A stretch of 64,000 nucleotides of DNA, taken from contig CAKMRJ010004445.1 in the NCBI GenBank assembly GCA_928212115.1, forward strand, positions 85,022,785-85,086,784, written 5' to 3'. The notes under the pieces are model-generated. The model was not told where the DNA came from, made no database searches, and saw nothing but the letters and a program-made list of their open reading frames with translations. This document shows positions 46,500 to 59,100 of this stretch, piece by piece. The position numbers and the translations under genes are program-made. Source of the DNA: Lactuca virosa. Lineage: Eukaryota > Streptophyta > Magnoliopsida > Asterales > Asteraceae. Each line of letters opens with the position of its first letter. Position 1 is the first letter of the stretch.

Positions 46500-48673
46500 T
46501 GTGACAACCCGAAACTTTTAACTTGTAAGATCAGTTAATGTTATCAATATTAAACTCGATTTTATCATCATTTAACACCATTTAAGGGTGTAATGATACT
46601 TTCTAAGCCTCGTACAATCAAAGGTTGAGTTCTAGGTCGAGTAATACCAAGTCGTAGTACAACATTTGGGCCATACACCCTCTCGGGAGGAGTGTACGGC
46701 CGTACCGCACACCCACCCTCCAACCGTACACCCTCCTCTATATAAAGGAGGAGACCCCTTCACTCATTCCTTTTCTTTGGTTGCATTCTACTTTCTCTCA
46801 CTACTTTCTCTCTCTAAAAACTTCATCCAAGAACACTCTAAAGGCCTCAAAAACATGAACTACTTCATCATTCAGCTTGTTATATTGGTAAAACACTTGA
46901 ATCTAAGCCTAAAACTCATAGTGTTCTTCGCGTTCTTCATCCCTTGAAGGTGTACGGCCGCACACCTTCATAAGGTGTCCGTACACACCTTAAGACTCTC
47001 CAAAGTGAAGAGTTTGGCCTCCATTTTCTAGTTGGACTTGGTATTAGCACTAGAACACCTAAAAATCGACATTTCAGACACAAATGAGGAGTGTACGGTC
47101 GCACACCCCTGTGTACGGCCGCACACCCCCTCTGTACGGCCGCACACTCCTATGTACGACCGCACACGCACCCTGGCCGCACACCCACTCTGTTGGCCAT
47201 ACACATCCCTTGTTTGATCATATAGGGTCCCGACAAGCATTTCCAAGTCTTTAGGATGTTTTCCCGTCATGTTTAGTCATGAAACACCCTAATTCTAACA
47301 CATGTATGTGTTACTAAATGTTAATAGGATCCACTTGCATACGAAACATCGGTTGACACTCAACACTCGTAACCAATTGTGCTTTCGGATCCTACGATAA
47401 ACTGTGAGTTCAAACCCCTACGCTTTTATAAGTTTTTATAACGTTTTCAGGGGGAATACAAGCCAAACATAAAGGTTTTCACAACTTAAAAATTGATGCA
47501 ATTACAATGGTTCTACGTTAAACATTTAGATACTTTATCCCTTTTTTAATATGCGGAGCATAAGGGACGTTTTCTAAACATAATTGCATAGTTTTCAGAA
47601 TAGTTCATGAACATAACTTATCGATCAAACTATAATAGGTATAGTTTAGAGATTTCATTACCAGTTTTCAGAATCAAACTCCATGCAAATTCAAACATAT
47701 AAACTATGACAGATTTAGTTTATGTATACGAATAATGAGAGTATCTTACTGAATAATTATGTTGTATAATTATTTATACTCTACATTGCTTATCAACGAT
47801 TTCGAACTCGAGAACAACAGAACAACACGTAAACTAGTTAATACAGGATTGTGAGACCTATCTTCGTTATGCCCTTCGGGGTACCAATAAATCCTCTCCG
47901 GAAGTATAACCAGAGTCTCCTGGAGGGAGAGCGTGAAATTTGTGAATATATCTATTCGGGACTGACAATCCCACACCTGAACTGTTAGCTACAGTTAGGC
48001 GGGCATGCCTGGGGTGACAAATTTTGTAATCGTACGGCGTCTGAAGAAACGTCAAGGAGGTCACGTGTCATATCAACATGGTTATCCGACTCACAATAAG
48101 TATAAACTAACCTTTGTTTACGGGATTACTTCTTCAATAGTTTTATTTTTATTAATAAAACTACCTATCTACTTACTGGAGGGTATTCCAGCGATCTAAC
48201 TCTTGGTTTTATTTGAGTAATAAAACTACTTACTTACTGGTGGTAACCAGGGTTTTCAAACGAAATATACTTTTCATTCAGAACTCAACGAACATGTTAG
48301 AAAATATTGGATTTTCTTAGGAAGCATGCATACATATTTCAGAACTCAATAACGAAGGTTTTCGATACAAACGTTATTTACTTATAATGAAAAGTAATCA
48401 ATTTTACAAATTCAGTGACTAGTTTCCAATACAAAAACATGCTTATGAACTCACCAGTTTTATGCTGATACGTTTTCAAAACCGCTTGTATTCTCAGGGC
48501 AACGATAGACAGGTACCTTCGCTCACTTTTGGAGAAGACGGAGCATCCAGAAGTCCAGTCTTTATCTTTTGTTGTTTTTGAATATAATTATATGTACAAA
48601 CTATGTTTTCAAACAAATGTAAATATTCATATTACGTTTCCGCCGTCCGTTCCGACGGTTCGGGGGTGTGACA
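46500..48673 (+). mobile_element. Gypsy solo LTR, 2,174 bp
   Basis: Starts TGTGACAACCCGAAAC and ends GGTTCGGGGGTGTGACA; perfect target duplication GAAAA (46495-46499 and 48674-48678). The ends match in style the LTRs of the chromovirus at 53410 onward, and a central block (about 47925-48060) is homologous to its LTR (complement of about 53960-54110). TATA box TATATAAAG at 46739-46747. Internal tandem TGTACGGCCGCACACC-type units lie at about 47092-47215, with related words at 46690-46735 and 46950-46995. No internal region, so a product of LTR-LTR recombination. Confidence 0.93.
47092..47215 (+). repeat. Minisatellite in the Gypsy solo LTR
   Basis: About six degenerate units of 18-24 bp built on TGTACGGCCGCACACC. 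Open frames on both strands here reflect the repeat, not a gene. Confidence 0.85.
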
Positions 48674-48678
48674 GAAAA

Positions 48679-50128
48679 AGGGAATAGAACCGGATTTGAC
48701 TAAAATAATTAAACAACTGTCAAGGACAATCTAAGGTTCGCCAAGGATTGGTCGCTTGCGGACAATTGGAAGTATAGTCATGGATGGACCATATTGGCAT
48801 TATTATGAATAGATAAGATTCTATTTAGAATGAGTTTTCATATGGCAAATATGGAATTGTTTCCATATTGGGAGTTGGACTTTAAGAATCTCTATGTAGA
48901 TTAGAAACTTTTATACAAGAAGGATGTTCAAAGGAATGTACTTTGAATGTGAGACTTCATGACTATGGAATTGTCTTATAACAATCTCCAATAGAGTACT
49001 TTGTAATTTCATTGGCAAAGTCTTGGTGACTTTGACGATGTGATATTACGAAGGGATCGTTGCATAAAATGTTAGAATCTAACATATTCTAGTAGTAGTG
49101 AGAATTTTGTATTCTTACACTAATTGATTAGGATTAGAAATTGTGAAATGAGCATCATTGGAAATGTGTTCATTTGATCTATTTTACAAAGTAAAGACCA
49201 TAGGTAAACATAGTGTGCATGCTTGGTGCATGGGACAACTGTTGTTATAATTCAAGTAAGAAGTTGATTACCCGAAACAACAAATAATGAGTAATCAATA
49301 TGGTGATTAAATAAAAGGTGTTTTTATACTCAAAAAGTTTAGGGCCATATAGGATTAGTATTATTCTTGTGTTTCACTTTGCATGTTTTGACTTCCCGAA
49401 TAATAAGATTATTCAAACCATCCACGGTCACTCATACTTTGGAAGTAGGTATGAAAAAAGATTGTCGTGAATTGGCTTGTAGAATGTCTAAAGTGTATTA
49501 GACATAGAAAAAGTTTGCTACAACGTTCATGAGTGCTTATGAATTAAGATTTTAGCATTGGATTAAACCCACGCTCACTTGGATCGCTTCATGGATTTTA
49601 TCACGAGTGATTGGTGAGACGATAATATCTTATATTCTTGAAACCGAGATGTGTGAGTTGTATCTTGCGAGTCAGTTACACATTGATGATATGTAAACGC
49701 ACCAGTAACTTGGTGTTATAAAACGTATTGTTGTGTGTGATTCGGTGAGTGAGTACAAGCGAGCATTCGAGTCAAAGTTTATCCGTTCCTTTTACCCAAA
49801 GTTGGATAAAAGCGATATATGTGGGCCCCTCGATGATTTAGTGATGACACCTTAAGCGCTTGGCCAAGCCGAGACTAAGTTGATGTGTTCAGTTGTAGTA
49901 TGTTGTCAGTCGTCATAAATCGGAAATCGGGAAACAACACGTGAATAGAGAGTATGATTACAATCCATGTCTTAGTTCATACGATATCTAGAATGGAGGA
50001 ATATATGATCCCTTATCTAAAGGACATGTTACTGATAAGATCAGAGTCCGACAGCGTCTTTGAGAGCTACGATTGCTAATCGGATTGTACTTGCATTTAT
50101 AGTTACTAGACTTATCTAAGTGGGAGAC
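48679..50128 (+). other. Element 3, 3' interior and non-coding region
   Basis: No coding sequence. From about 49370 it shares the 3' blocks of elements 1 and 2 (TTTTGACTT, CATGAGTGCT, ACCCACGCTCACTTG) and ends in the purine tract at 50118-50128. Confidence 0.75.
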
Positions 50129-50935
50129 TGTTGGATTAGTGTCTAAGCCCGTAACCATATTTGGTATGTACTTGACCCGGTTGTGCATGGTCCTTTTGGG
50201 TTGCCTTCGCCAAAGCAACTTGACTGGAGAAATAATAGAGAAAGAGGTTATTATGGTTTATTAATATATTATATGAATAATATATTAAAAGAGAAATCAT
50301 ATTTATTTAGTTAACATTGGTCGAGAATTAATTAAGAATTAATTTTGCGATCAAAAGAAGTTAATTGAATTAGGGGGACTGAACTGTAATTATGTGATAG
50401 TTGCAAAGTAGGGCAAAGGATGCCCTGTATGATAGGGTGGACGAATTCAAGGGGATAAGGCCTTAGAATTCGTCCATGATAAGGTTTCTAGGGTTATCCT
50501 TTGGGCTGCTTGGTGGCTAAGCAACCAGATAAGGATACAGACTGAAACCCTAATTCCTACACCTATATAAAGACCCCTTGGCATAAGAAATTCGGCCACT
50601 TGATACCTAGGGGTTCCTAGAGTTGAATTTCATACCTCCTCTCTCTCTCTCTCTCTCTCTATCTTGCCTCTCCAGTTGCTCTTGGTGTTTGTGAGCCATT
50701 AGAGGTACTACACTTGTGGTACTTGCTTTCAAAGACAAGAAGATTCAAGATACAAGTTGTTATTACAACATAACAACAAGAGGTATGTATTCCATTATCC
50801 TTTATGATTTGTCGAAATTACCTAGGAGCATGTTAGGTTTCTTTTGTGCTCATAATGTTGTATAACTAATAGTGAAAACATAGATCGTATCTAGGGTTGC
50901 ATGCACACATAGGATTGTTTGTATAAATCCCATCA
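50129..50935 (+). repeat. Element 3, 3' LTR
   Basis: 807 bp; differs from the 5' LTR at about 22 positions plus a CT-tract length change. Followed by GTTAG. Confidence 0.95.
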
Positions 50936-50940
50936 GTTAG

Positions 50941-51549
50941 ACATAGCAAAGAGTTGCTACAACACTCATGAGTGCTCATAAGTTCTAAGTATTGGATTCA
51001 ACCCACGCTCACTTGTATCACTTCATTAAATTTATCTCGAGTGATCGTCAGATGGTAATATCATATAAATCTTCAAACCTAGAGATATGAGTTGTTGACT
51101 ATGAGCTGGTTATACATTGATTGTGCGAAAACACATTGGTAACTCGATGTTATAAAATGTACCTTTATGTATAATTCAACAAGTAGTAGAACAAGCATAT
51201 GATTCAAAGTTTATATGTTCCTTCTTGGATTAGAAGCAATATATGGGCCCTTCGATGATTTTGTTTTGACCTATGTATCGGGCCCGGTCAGAACTAAATT
51301 GATGTGTTCGATTAAGTTCTATGTCAAACAAATCAGAAATCGGGAAACAAATGTTGGACAATAAGTAAGACCATGTTCCATGTATTTGTCCGGCTGATAT
51401 CATGAGAACAGAGGATTATATGATCACTTATCTTAAATGGCGTATCATCATCATCTCAGTTCTGAGAGACTTTGAAAGAGCTACGATTGCGATCGGTTCC
51501 TGAAGTCATATTTGCAATTATAGTTATTAGACTTATCCAAGTGGGAGAC
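50941..51549 (+). other. Copia element 2, 3' non-coding region, part 2
   Basis: Resumes element 2 after element 3 with the same block order as element 1, ending in AAGTGGGAGAC. Confidence 0.9.
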
Positions 51550-52325
51550 TGTTGGATATAGTGTCTAAGTCCATAACTATATTTGGTATGTACTTGACCC
51601 GACCCGGCATGGTCCATTTGGGTTGCATGGCATCCTGACATTTGGATAGACTAATTGAGAGAAATGACACTTAAGGTTATTAATATATTATAAGTTCTAA
51701 TATATTAATAATAATAATATTTAATTAGTATTGGTCAAGAATTAATTTAGGGTAATTAAGTGACTAAAAGGAGGCTAATTAAATATATGGGTTGATTGTG
51801 TAAATAATCTATTCTTACATAGTGGGCTAATGATCCATGGTTTATTAATTGGGCTAAACCCATAGGGTGCTCCATGGATAGTCCATGGAGGTTATAAACC
51901 CATGGATCATGAGAAATGAAAAGTCATGACAATTAGGGTTTTCATGGTGTAAACCTAGTTGTGACACCACTATAAAAGGAACCCATGATCAAACAAAATC
52001 TGTACTAAGGTGTAGAACTAGAGGGCTAGCCGATTTTGAAAGTGTAGCATTATTCTCTCAAAGTTATTTCAAAGTTAGTGGTGTTGTGTAAAACATTTGA
52101 GGCATCACACTTGGGGTGATAGGCTCACAAAGTTCTCAAGGAATCCAAGCAACAAAAAGGTATGTTCTCTTACTAGCTTTTATGTTTCAAGTTCCCCCAT
52201 GCCATGCTAGTTAGGTTGAGAACCTTGGAAAAATCAAATTTGCATGTATCTTAACAAAACATAGATCCAAGGTTTCTAGGGTTGCATGTACACCATAAGA
52301 GTGTTAGAATGCTCAAAACCCATCA
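51550..52325 (+). repeat. Copia element 2, 3' LTR
   Basis: 776 bp, TGTTGG...CCCATCA, then the target duplication CAACA. Confidence 0.96.
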
Positions 52326-52395
52326 CAACATACAATATAAAATACAAAACTTAAAGACAACAAATATAAAAAACTACTATATGGTCTATTGCTTT

Positions 52396-53409
52396 TGATG
52401 TTATGCAATACATCAATCCTATGGTACACATGCAAAACCTTAAAACTTTGGATCTAGGTTTATCTAATTGTACATGTAAGTTATCCAAAGCTCATAAACC
52501 CTAGAGCTAGTATACTATAATCGAAATTAGGGTTTAGATCTTACCTTGATTGTTATGTAGCAATAACAATCTCAATTCTTCTTTAGATTGACTTCTGAAA
52601 GCCTAGTGCCTCAAGTGTTGCACCTCTAATGGAGTCACAAACACCACTTAGCAAACAAGATGAACAAGAAAGAAGGAAGAGGAACCAAAAACGTCCAAGA
52701 TCCTCCAAGGAATGCTTAGCCACGTTTTTTGGAGCCTAGAGGTTCCTTATATAGTTAGGCTTCTAGAGTTATCAACTAGGAAACGCTAATATGACTGCTT
52801 AGGCCCTAAGCAGCCCATGGACCCCTTCTAGAAAAGCCCTTGGACGAATTCTCTATGGGCTTCCCATAGAATTCATCTAACCTTAATTCCAAGGTGATCC
52901 ACCAGCCCAATTGAAACTATCAGTGATTTGTAATATCAGTCCCTTTTATTTAATCATCTCTTTTGACCACCAAATTAATTCCAAATTAATTTCTGATAAA
53001 TACTAATTAAATAATATGATTTCTCTTAATATATTATTCTTATAATATATTAATAAATCATAATTAATCCTCTTTCTTCATAACTCATCCTACAAGTTGT
53101 TATGGTGAAGGCAACCCAAAAGGACCATGCTCATAATCGGGTCAAGTACATACCAAAATAGTCATGGGCTTAGACACCTAATCCAACAGTCTCCCACTTG
53201 GATAAGTCTAATAACTATTTTGCAGGTACGATTTCAGAACCTGATTGGCAATCGTAGCTTTCAAAAGTTGTTGTCAACTCTGATCTTATCAGAAATGCGT
53301 CCTTTAGATAAGGGATCATATATTCCTCCATTCTACAAGATATCGTATGAACTGAGACATGGATTTCAATCATTCTCTCTGTTCACATGTTGTGTATCCC
53401 GATTTCCGA
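52396..53409 (-). mobile_element. Element 5: 3' end of a minus-strand Copia, cut by the chromovirus
   Basis: The LTR is 52396-53188. Read on the minus strand it starts TGTTGGATTAGGTGTCTAAG and ends AACATCA, so it belongs to the LTR family of the solo LTR at 9574 and of element 3. Next to it is the complemented purine tract GTCTCCCACTT (53189-53199), then about 210 bp of 3' non-coding sequence homologous to element 3, until the chromovirus LTR starts at 53410. A donor-like AAG|GTAAGA is present on the minus strand near 52545. The rest must lie beyond the chromovirus, outside the window. Confidence 0.88.
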
Positions 53410-56160
53410 GGTCACACCCCCAAACCTCGGATGGCGGAAACGTCCGGGGGTGGAGGACTTCATGCGTAGTATCATAACAAACGAGTATAATAGTGATCAT
53501 AGTACATATAACCAATCATAAATATAATCGAAAAAGCTACATAGTTTCAAGTGTTACATGTTTCGAAATCGATTACAATATGATATCAAAATAGTTTGTC
53601 AAACGTCGAAGCGTTCCATCCTCAAAAGCCTGCGGTTACCTAATCTTATTGATTACTTGAGAATACAAGTAATTTTGAAAGAGTGTCAACAATTAAGTTG
53701 GTGAGTGCATAAGCTTTTTGCATGTAGGATTGAAAACCTTTCTTTGTAAATGAATGTGTATGTCTCAAGAAAATCCAATATTTTCCTTATGAAATGTGTT
53801 GTAGTCTTAGTACCCAAAGACCGAAATATACAAGTAAATTTCCATACTTATAGTAGTAAAAGTGGTTTTAAATCGACATAAAACCCATGTTAACTAATGA
53901 ATTCCCGTAAACTATATGTTTCGTTATCTCCCTATGTGAGTCGTTATAACCATGCTATGACATAGAAGACCTGTGACGACGTTCTTCAGGCGTCGGAATG
54001 TTATGACATTTGTCACCCCTGACCCGCCGGCCAAGCTGTTGCAAGCAGCTTGGGTGCGGGGTTGTAAACCCCAATATAGATCTATACACAACTATCACGC
54101 TCTCCTTACAAGAGACTCTGGCTATAACTACAGGAATTTTACCAGCACTCTAAGAGTACAATGAAGCAGTGTCTCATAATTTGATTTAACGAGTTTACGT
54201 AAAGAGTGAATGAAATCCCTTTTCTGTAGTGTAAATGACCTCTTTTAAAAGTATTGTTTGTAGTGATAGTGTATCATAAACTATACCTATTATAGTTTAT
54301 CATATGTGTTCGTAGTGAATGAAAAACCCTTTTCATGAATGTCTATTGCGGTGACGCGGTATTAACTAGCAAAAAATACATTCTACACATAGAGAATCTG
54401 ATTGCTATACACTTTGCTCAACAGGTTACAAAGTGTAAGTAAATTGAAAGTTATTTAATTAGTTTTAACTTCTCGGAACTGTTTGTAGGAAAAATCATAG
54501 AGAGGTGTTCAAAACAGTCCGTGAATGAGGTCTAACTTTTCCGTTGAAATCGGTTGGTTGAGTTAGAATGTATTTTAGTGTAGTAACTTGTATTCTCCCC
54601 CTTAAAACTTGAATAAATCATGAAAATGTAGGGGTATCAACTCACCTTGTGTGATTCTTTGAGATGAACGTGAAATGAGAGAGGCTTCCAAGTCAAGAAT
54701 GCTTGGAAAACGAAAAGCTTGAAGGTTCGAAGTTCCTGGAAAAATAAAGGCAATAATTGCATGAGGTTTTTCGTGATTTGAGTGATGGAGGGTGAAATAT
54801 TCAAGAGTGGAAATGGAGGACTTACCAAGAGTGAAATGAAGGTCGAGAATTTCCTGGAGATCTTCGAGTTTCAGAGAGAAAATGAGAGAGAGAAAAGTGT
54901 GCTTTTGGAGGATATGAGTAGGGTTTTATAGGTGAGGATTAAGTATCTAATGAGTGGATTTGGAGCAGGGAAATCTGGAGTGTTGGGAGAAGATATTCAT
55001 TAAATTAGTACCAGGGGGATAGTGCCCTAAAGTAGTCATAGAGTGGTTATGGGGAATGGGTTGTGTCATAACTTTTTGGGAAATCAACCGTCCCTTGGAG
55101 AATATCTTTCACAAAAGATATGGTTTATAGCGAGAATTTCCCTCAAAATATGATTAAACAATGGGTCTTGGATATCAATAACGTGTCCTGACTCTTCGAG
55201 ATTAGTAAGTGAGATAGGGTGTTCGGAGTCAGGAGGGCCCGTCCACAGTTCGAATCATCCGTCCGGAGTCATCCATGGATTCGGAGTCGCCTTGGTCATC
55301 CGAGGCCGCGAAGTTCGTCTGGTGCGGATCCTTTCAAGGTGGGTTGGTTCCGGATGAGGAGTTTCCAAAAGAAGTACATTTTAGAGGGTCCGGTTCCGGA
55401 CTTAGAGGGCTCCGGACCAAGTGGGTCCTTTTGGGGTTTTCTACTTTGGTTTTTAATTGGTGAGGCTGAGGAGGATTTAGCGTGAGGTCTCAGCTCATGA
55501 GACTGCGGACCAAAAGTAGTTTGAATTATGAGTAGAGGTGACCCGAAGGCAGTCGGAACCGACAGTAGTGCGGGCTGTGCCGTAGTGGAATGAACCGATC
55601 GTGGCCTCGGACCGAAAGTAGGTTCAGGACCGAAAGTAGGCTCGAACCGCAGTAGCCTGGGTCGAAGGGAGTCTCGGGTCGAAAATGAATCCGGATTGAA
55701 GGTGGGTTCGGTCCATAGGTGGTTCCGTTTCCTTTTGTTGCTTCTCTAGAAGTTTTCCCGTCCCGGGTAATTTTTGACTACGCTAAGGGAGGATTGGGTT
55801 GGGTGCCCCTAGTGTTTGTAAAAAGTTAAGAGATTGAAAGACTTTGTTTATGATTGATGATAGTGTTCAGCCTTGTAATGCGGGGTTTTCACTCCCCATT
55901 GCGGTTCGTTATGGATGCTACACACCCCCGAAGGGTATGTAATAGTGTTTTACCGAGTCGTTCCGATCACTTACCCTACTAGGGTTTAGAACTTTCTGAA
56001 CACTTGGAATTTCTAAGTGATACTTTGTATTGATATGAAAAGTTGATACATTAGTGAATCATAGGGTAAATTCTACCAAGCAAGTACATATCGGACTTAT
56101 TGTTTTCGACTCGTTGACTTATTTGACTTTGACTTTGACCCGAATTTGACGATTGTCACA
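53410..56160 (-). repeat. Element 4, 3' LTR (2.75 kb)
   Basis: On the minus strand it starts TGTGACAATCGTC (at 56160). A TATA-like CTATAAAAC lies near 54932-54924 on the minus strand. A GC-rich stretch at 55210-55720 holds degenerate GACCGAAAGTAGG-type repeats. No gene inside; short open frames at 53973-54164 (also in the other LTR at 63561-63752) and 55219-55485 are not supported as genes. Confidence 0.92.
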
Positions 56161-56165
56161 TTATC

Positions 56166-59100
56166 CCCCCGTTAGAAGGAATTTTGTCTCGAAATTTGCG
56201 TTTCGTCAGGGACTTTATGAGTTTGGGGAAAACGATGTGGGTATTTTTTTTCATTTGATCTTCGCGTTCCCAGGTGAACTCGGGTCCTCGTTTTGCGTTC
56301 CAACTGACCTTCACAATGGGGATGCGACTTTGCTTTGTTCTTTTGATTTCCCGGTCCATGATTTCTACCGGTTCCTCTATGAAGTGGAGACTCATTGATT
56401 TTAATTTGGTCAAGTGGTATGACGAGGGTCTCATCAGACAGGCACTTCTTTAAGTTGGACACATGAAAGATAGGGTGAATATTATTGAGTTCCTGTGGTA
56501 ACCGAAGTTTGTATGCTACCGGGCCAATCCAAGCGAGGATCTCAAATGTTCCGATGTACCTTGGATTTAGTTTCCAATGTTTACCAAAACGTATCATTCC
56601 CTTCCAAGGTGAAACTTTCAGTAGGACACGGTCACCAATTTGGAATTCCAAGGGTTTGTGTCGTTTATCTACGTAGTTCTTTTGTCGATCTCGAGATGCT
56701 TTCAGTCTTTCTCGAATTTGAAAAATCTTCTCCGTTGTCTCTCTTATGATTTCTGGGCTAGTGAGGGTGCTGATAGGGATTTGCCCTCTAGCTAGTTGTG
56801 TGTCACCCACTTCAGCCCAACACAGTGGTGATCTGCACTTGCGGCCGTAGAGAGCTTCGAATGGGGCAACCTTGATGCTAGTATGGTAGCTGTTGTTGTA
56901 TGAGAATTCAATAAGTGGTAAGTGGGTATCCCACGCCTTACCGTAGTCGATCACACAAGCTCTTAGCATATCTTCCAGGGTTTGAATTGTTCTTTCACTT
57001 TGCCCGTCGGTCTATAGATGGTAGGCCGTACTCATCTCTAGCCTAGTCCCTAGAGATTTCTGCAAGGACTGCTAGAATCGTGAAGTAAATCTACTATCTC
57101 TGTCGGAGATAATGGATATTGGCACGCCATGTAGTCGTACAACCTCTTTGATATACGTTCTAGTTAATTTCTCCATATTGTTGGTCTCCTTTATTGGCAG
57201 GAAGTGCGCGGATTTGGTCAATCTGTCGACGATTACCCAAATGGTATCAAGACCACCCGTTGTCTTGGGTAACTTGGTTATGAAATCCATTGTGATCCGT
57301 TCCCACTTCCACTCAGTTATCTCTGGTTGTTTTAGTAAACCCGAGGGCTTTTGGTATTCTACCTTAACCTTGGCGCAAGTTAGACACTTGCTCACAAAGG
57401 TAGCAATCTCAGCCTTCATGTTCGGCCACCATTAGAGCTTCTTAAGGTCCAGATACATCTTGTCTGAACCGGGATGTATGGAATAGCGAGTTTTGTGCGC
57501 CTCGTTCATGATGACGTCTCTAAACCCACCGAACTTTGGTGTCCAGATCCGGTTCATGAGGTAACGTGCTCCGTTGCTCTTGACTTTTAGGTTCTTATCC
57601 ATTCCTCTTAAGTTTTCACCTGTCGCATTCTCTGGTTTCAAGGTTTCTAGCTGCGCTTCCTTGATTTGCGAGGTCAGCTGCGTATAGATTGTTATAGTTA
57701 GTGACTTTACTCAATGACCCGTATATTCCTTTCTGCTTAGGGCATTTGCTACTACATTGGCCTTGCCCGGATGATAACGAATTTCGCATTCGTAATCATT
57801 TAGTAGTTCCACCCATCGCCTTTACCTCATGTTGAGTTCCTTCTTGTTGAGGATGTGATGAAGGCTCTTATGATCGGTGAAGATTGTGCATTTCATGCCG
57901 TAAAGGTAGTGTCTCCAGATCTTCAGGGCGAACACCACTGCTCCCAGTTCGAGGTCATGAGTAGTGTAGTTAACTTCGTGCGTCTTAAGTTTCCTTGAAG
58001 CATAGGCGATGACCTTTCCTCTTTACATGAGCACACACCCGAGGCCTTGATTCGAAGCGTCACAATAAACTACGAAGTCCTCAGTTCCCTCCGGAAGGGA
58101 TAAGATTGGAGCACTACACAGAGACCGTTTCAGCTTTTCGAATGCCGTTTCTTAGTATTCTCCCCAATTGAACGCCACACTCTTTTGGTTCAGAGTGGTA
58201 AGTGGTTTGGCAATCCTGGAGAAGTTCTGTATGAACCTGTGGTAGTAACCCGCAAGGCCCAAGAATTATCTGATCTCGGTTGGGATCCGTGGTGCGGACC
58301 AGGTCTCGATTTCCTTGATTTTTGAGGGGTCCACGTGTATTCCTTCCTTGCTAACCAGATGGCCAAGGAAGCCCACTTTTCGGATCCAAAATTCTCACTT
58401 TGAGAATTTTGCATATAGCTTCTCCGTCCTTAGTATCTCTAATACCTGTTGTAGGTGTTGACAGTGTTCTTCCTTGTTTCGTGAGTAGATCAGGATGTCG
58501 TCTATGAAGACAATCACGAACTTATCCAAGTAGGGTCGACACACCCGGTTCATTAGATCCATGAACACTGCGGGTGCGTTTGTCAACCCAAAGGGCATCA
58601 CTACAAACTTGTAGTGACCGTAACGAGTCCAAAATGCAGTCTTCGGAACATCTTCCTGTTGGACTCGCAGCTGGTGGTAACCAGACCTTAGATCAGTCTT
58701 TGAAAAGTAGCTCGCCCCTTGAATTTGGTCGAATAGGTCGTCGATTCGGGGTAAGGGATATCGGTTTTTGATGGTGAGTTTATTAATTTACCGATAGTCG
58801 ATGCACATGCGGAAAGATCCATCCTTTTTCTTTACGAACAAGACCAGAGCTCCCCATGGTGAGAAGCTTGGTCTGATGAATCCCTTTCTCAACAGCTCGT
58901 TCAGTTGGCTGGACAGTTCTTGAATTTCGGCTGGTGCGAGGCGATACGGTGGTTTGGCTACGGGGGTAGCACCGGGGATTAGATCGATTCGGAATTCGAC
59001 TTGTCGCGCAGGCGGCACTCTGGGAAGATCTTCGGGAAATACGTCAGGGAAATTACAGACCTCCGGAATGTCCTTGATGTCCTTTACCTCTCGTTTCTTA

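Larger units (their letters stand above)
41017..50935 (+). mobile_element. Copia-type element 3, gag-only, nested in element 2
   Basis: LTRs at 41017-41818 (802 bp) and 50129-50935 (807 bp), TGTTGGATTAGTG...CCCATCA. Perfect target duplication GTTAG. Primer site TGGTATCAGAGC (41820-41831), purine tract AAGTGGGAGAC (50118-50128). Only gag is open; pol survives as short eroded traces. It contains a 2.17 kb Gypsy solo LTR (46500-48673). The LTRs carry a (CT)n tract of different length in each copy (about 41526-41548 and 50639-50660). This fits a TR-GAG-like non-autonomous derivative. Confidence 0.96.
34486..52325 (+). mobile_element. Copia element 2 (17.8 kb including nested element 3)
   Basis: LTRs at 34486-35261 and 51550-52325 (776 bp each). 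Perfect target duplication CAACA at 34481-34485 and 52326-52330. Primer site TGGTATTAGAGC (35263-35274; one change from the usual TGGTATCAGAGC). Purine tract AAGTGGGAGAC (51539-51549). Element 3 is inserted in the 3' non-coding region at 41016/50936; without it the element is about 7.9 kb. Close relative of element 1, with older LTRs (about 2.8% by eye). Confidence 0.97.

Noticed and set aside
47028..47270. ORFs on both strands over the TGTACGGCCGCACACC repeats
   Set aside because: Artefacts of a minisatellite within an LTR.
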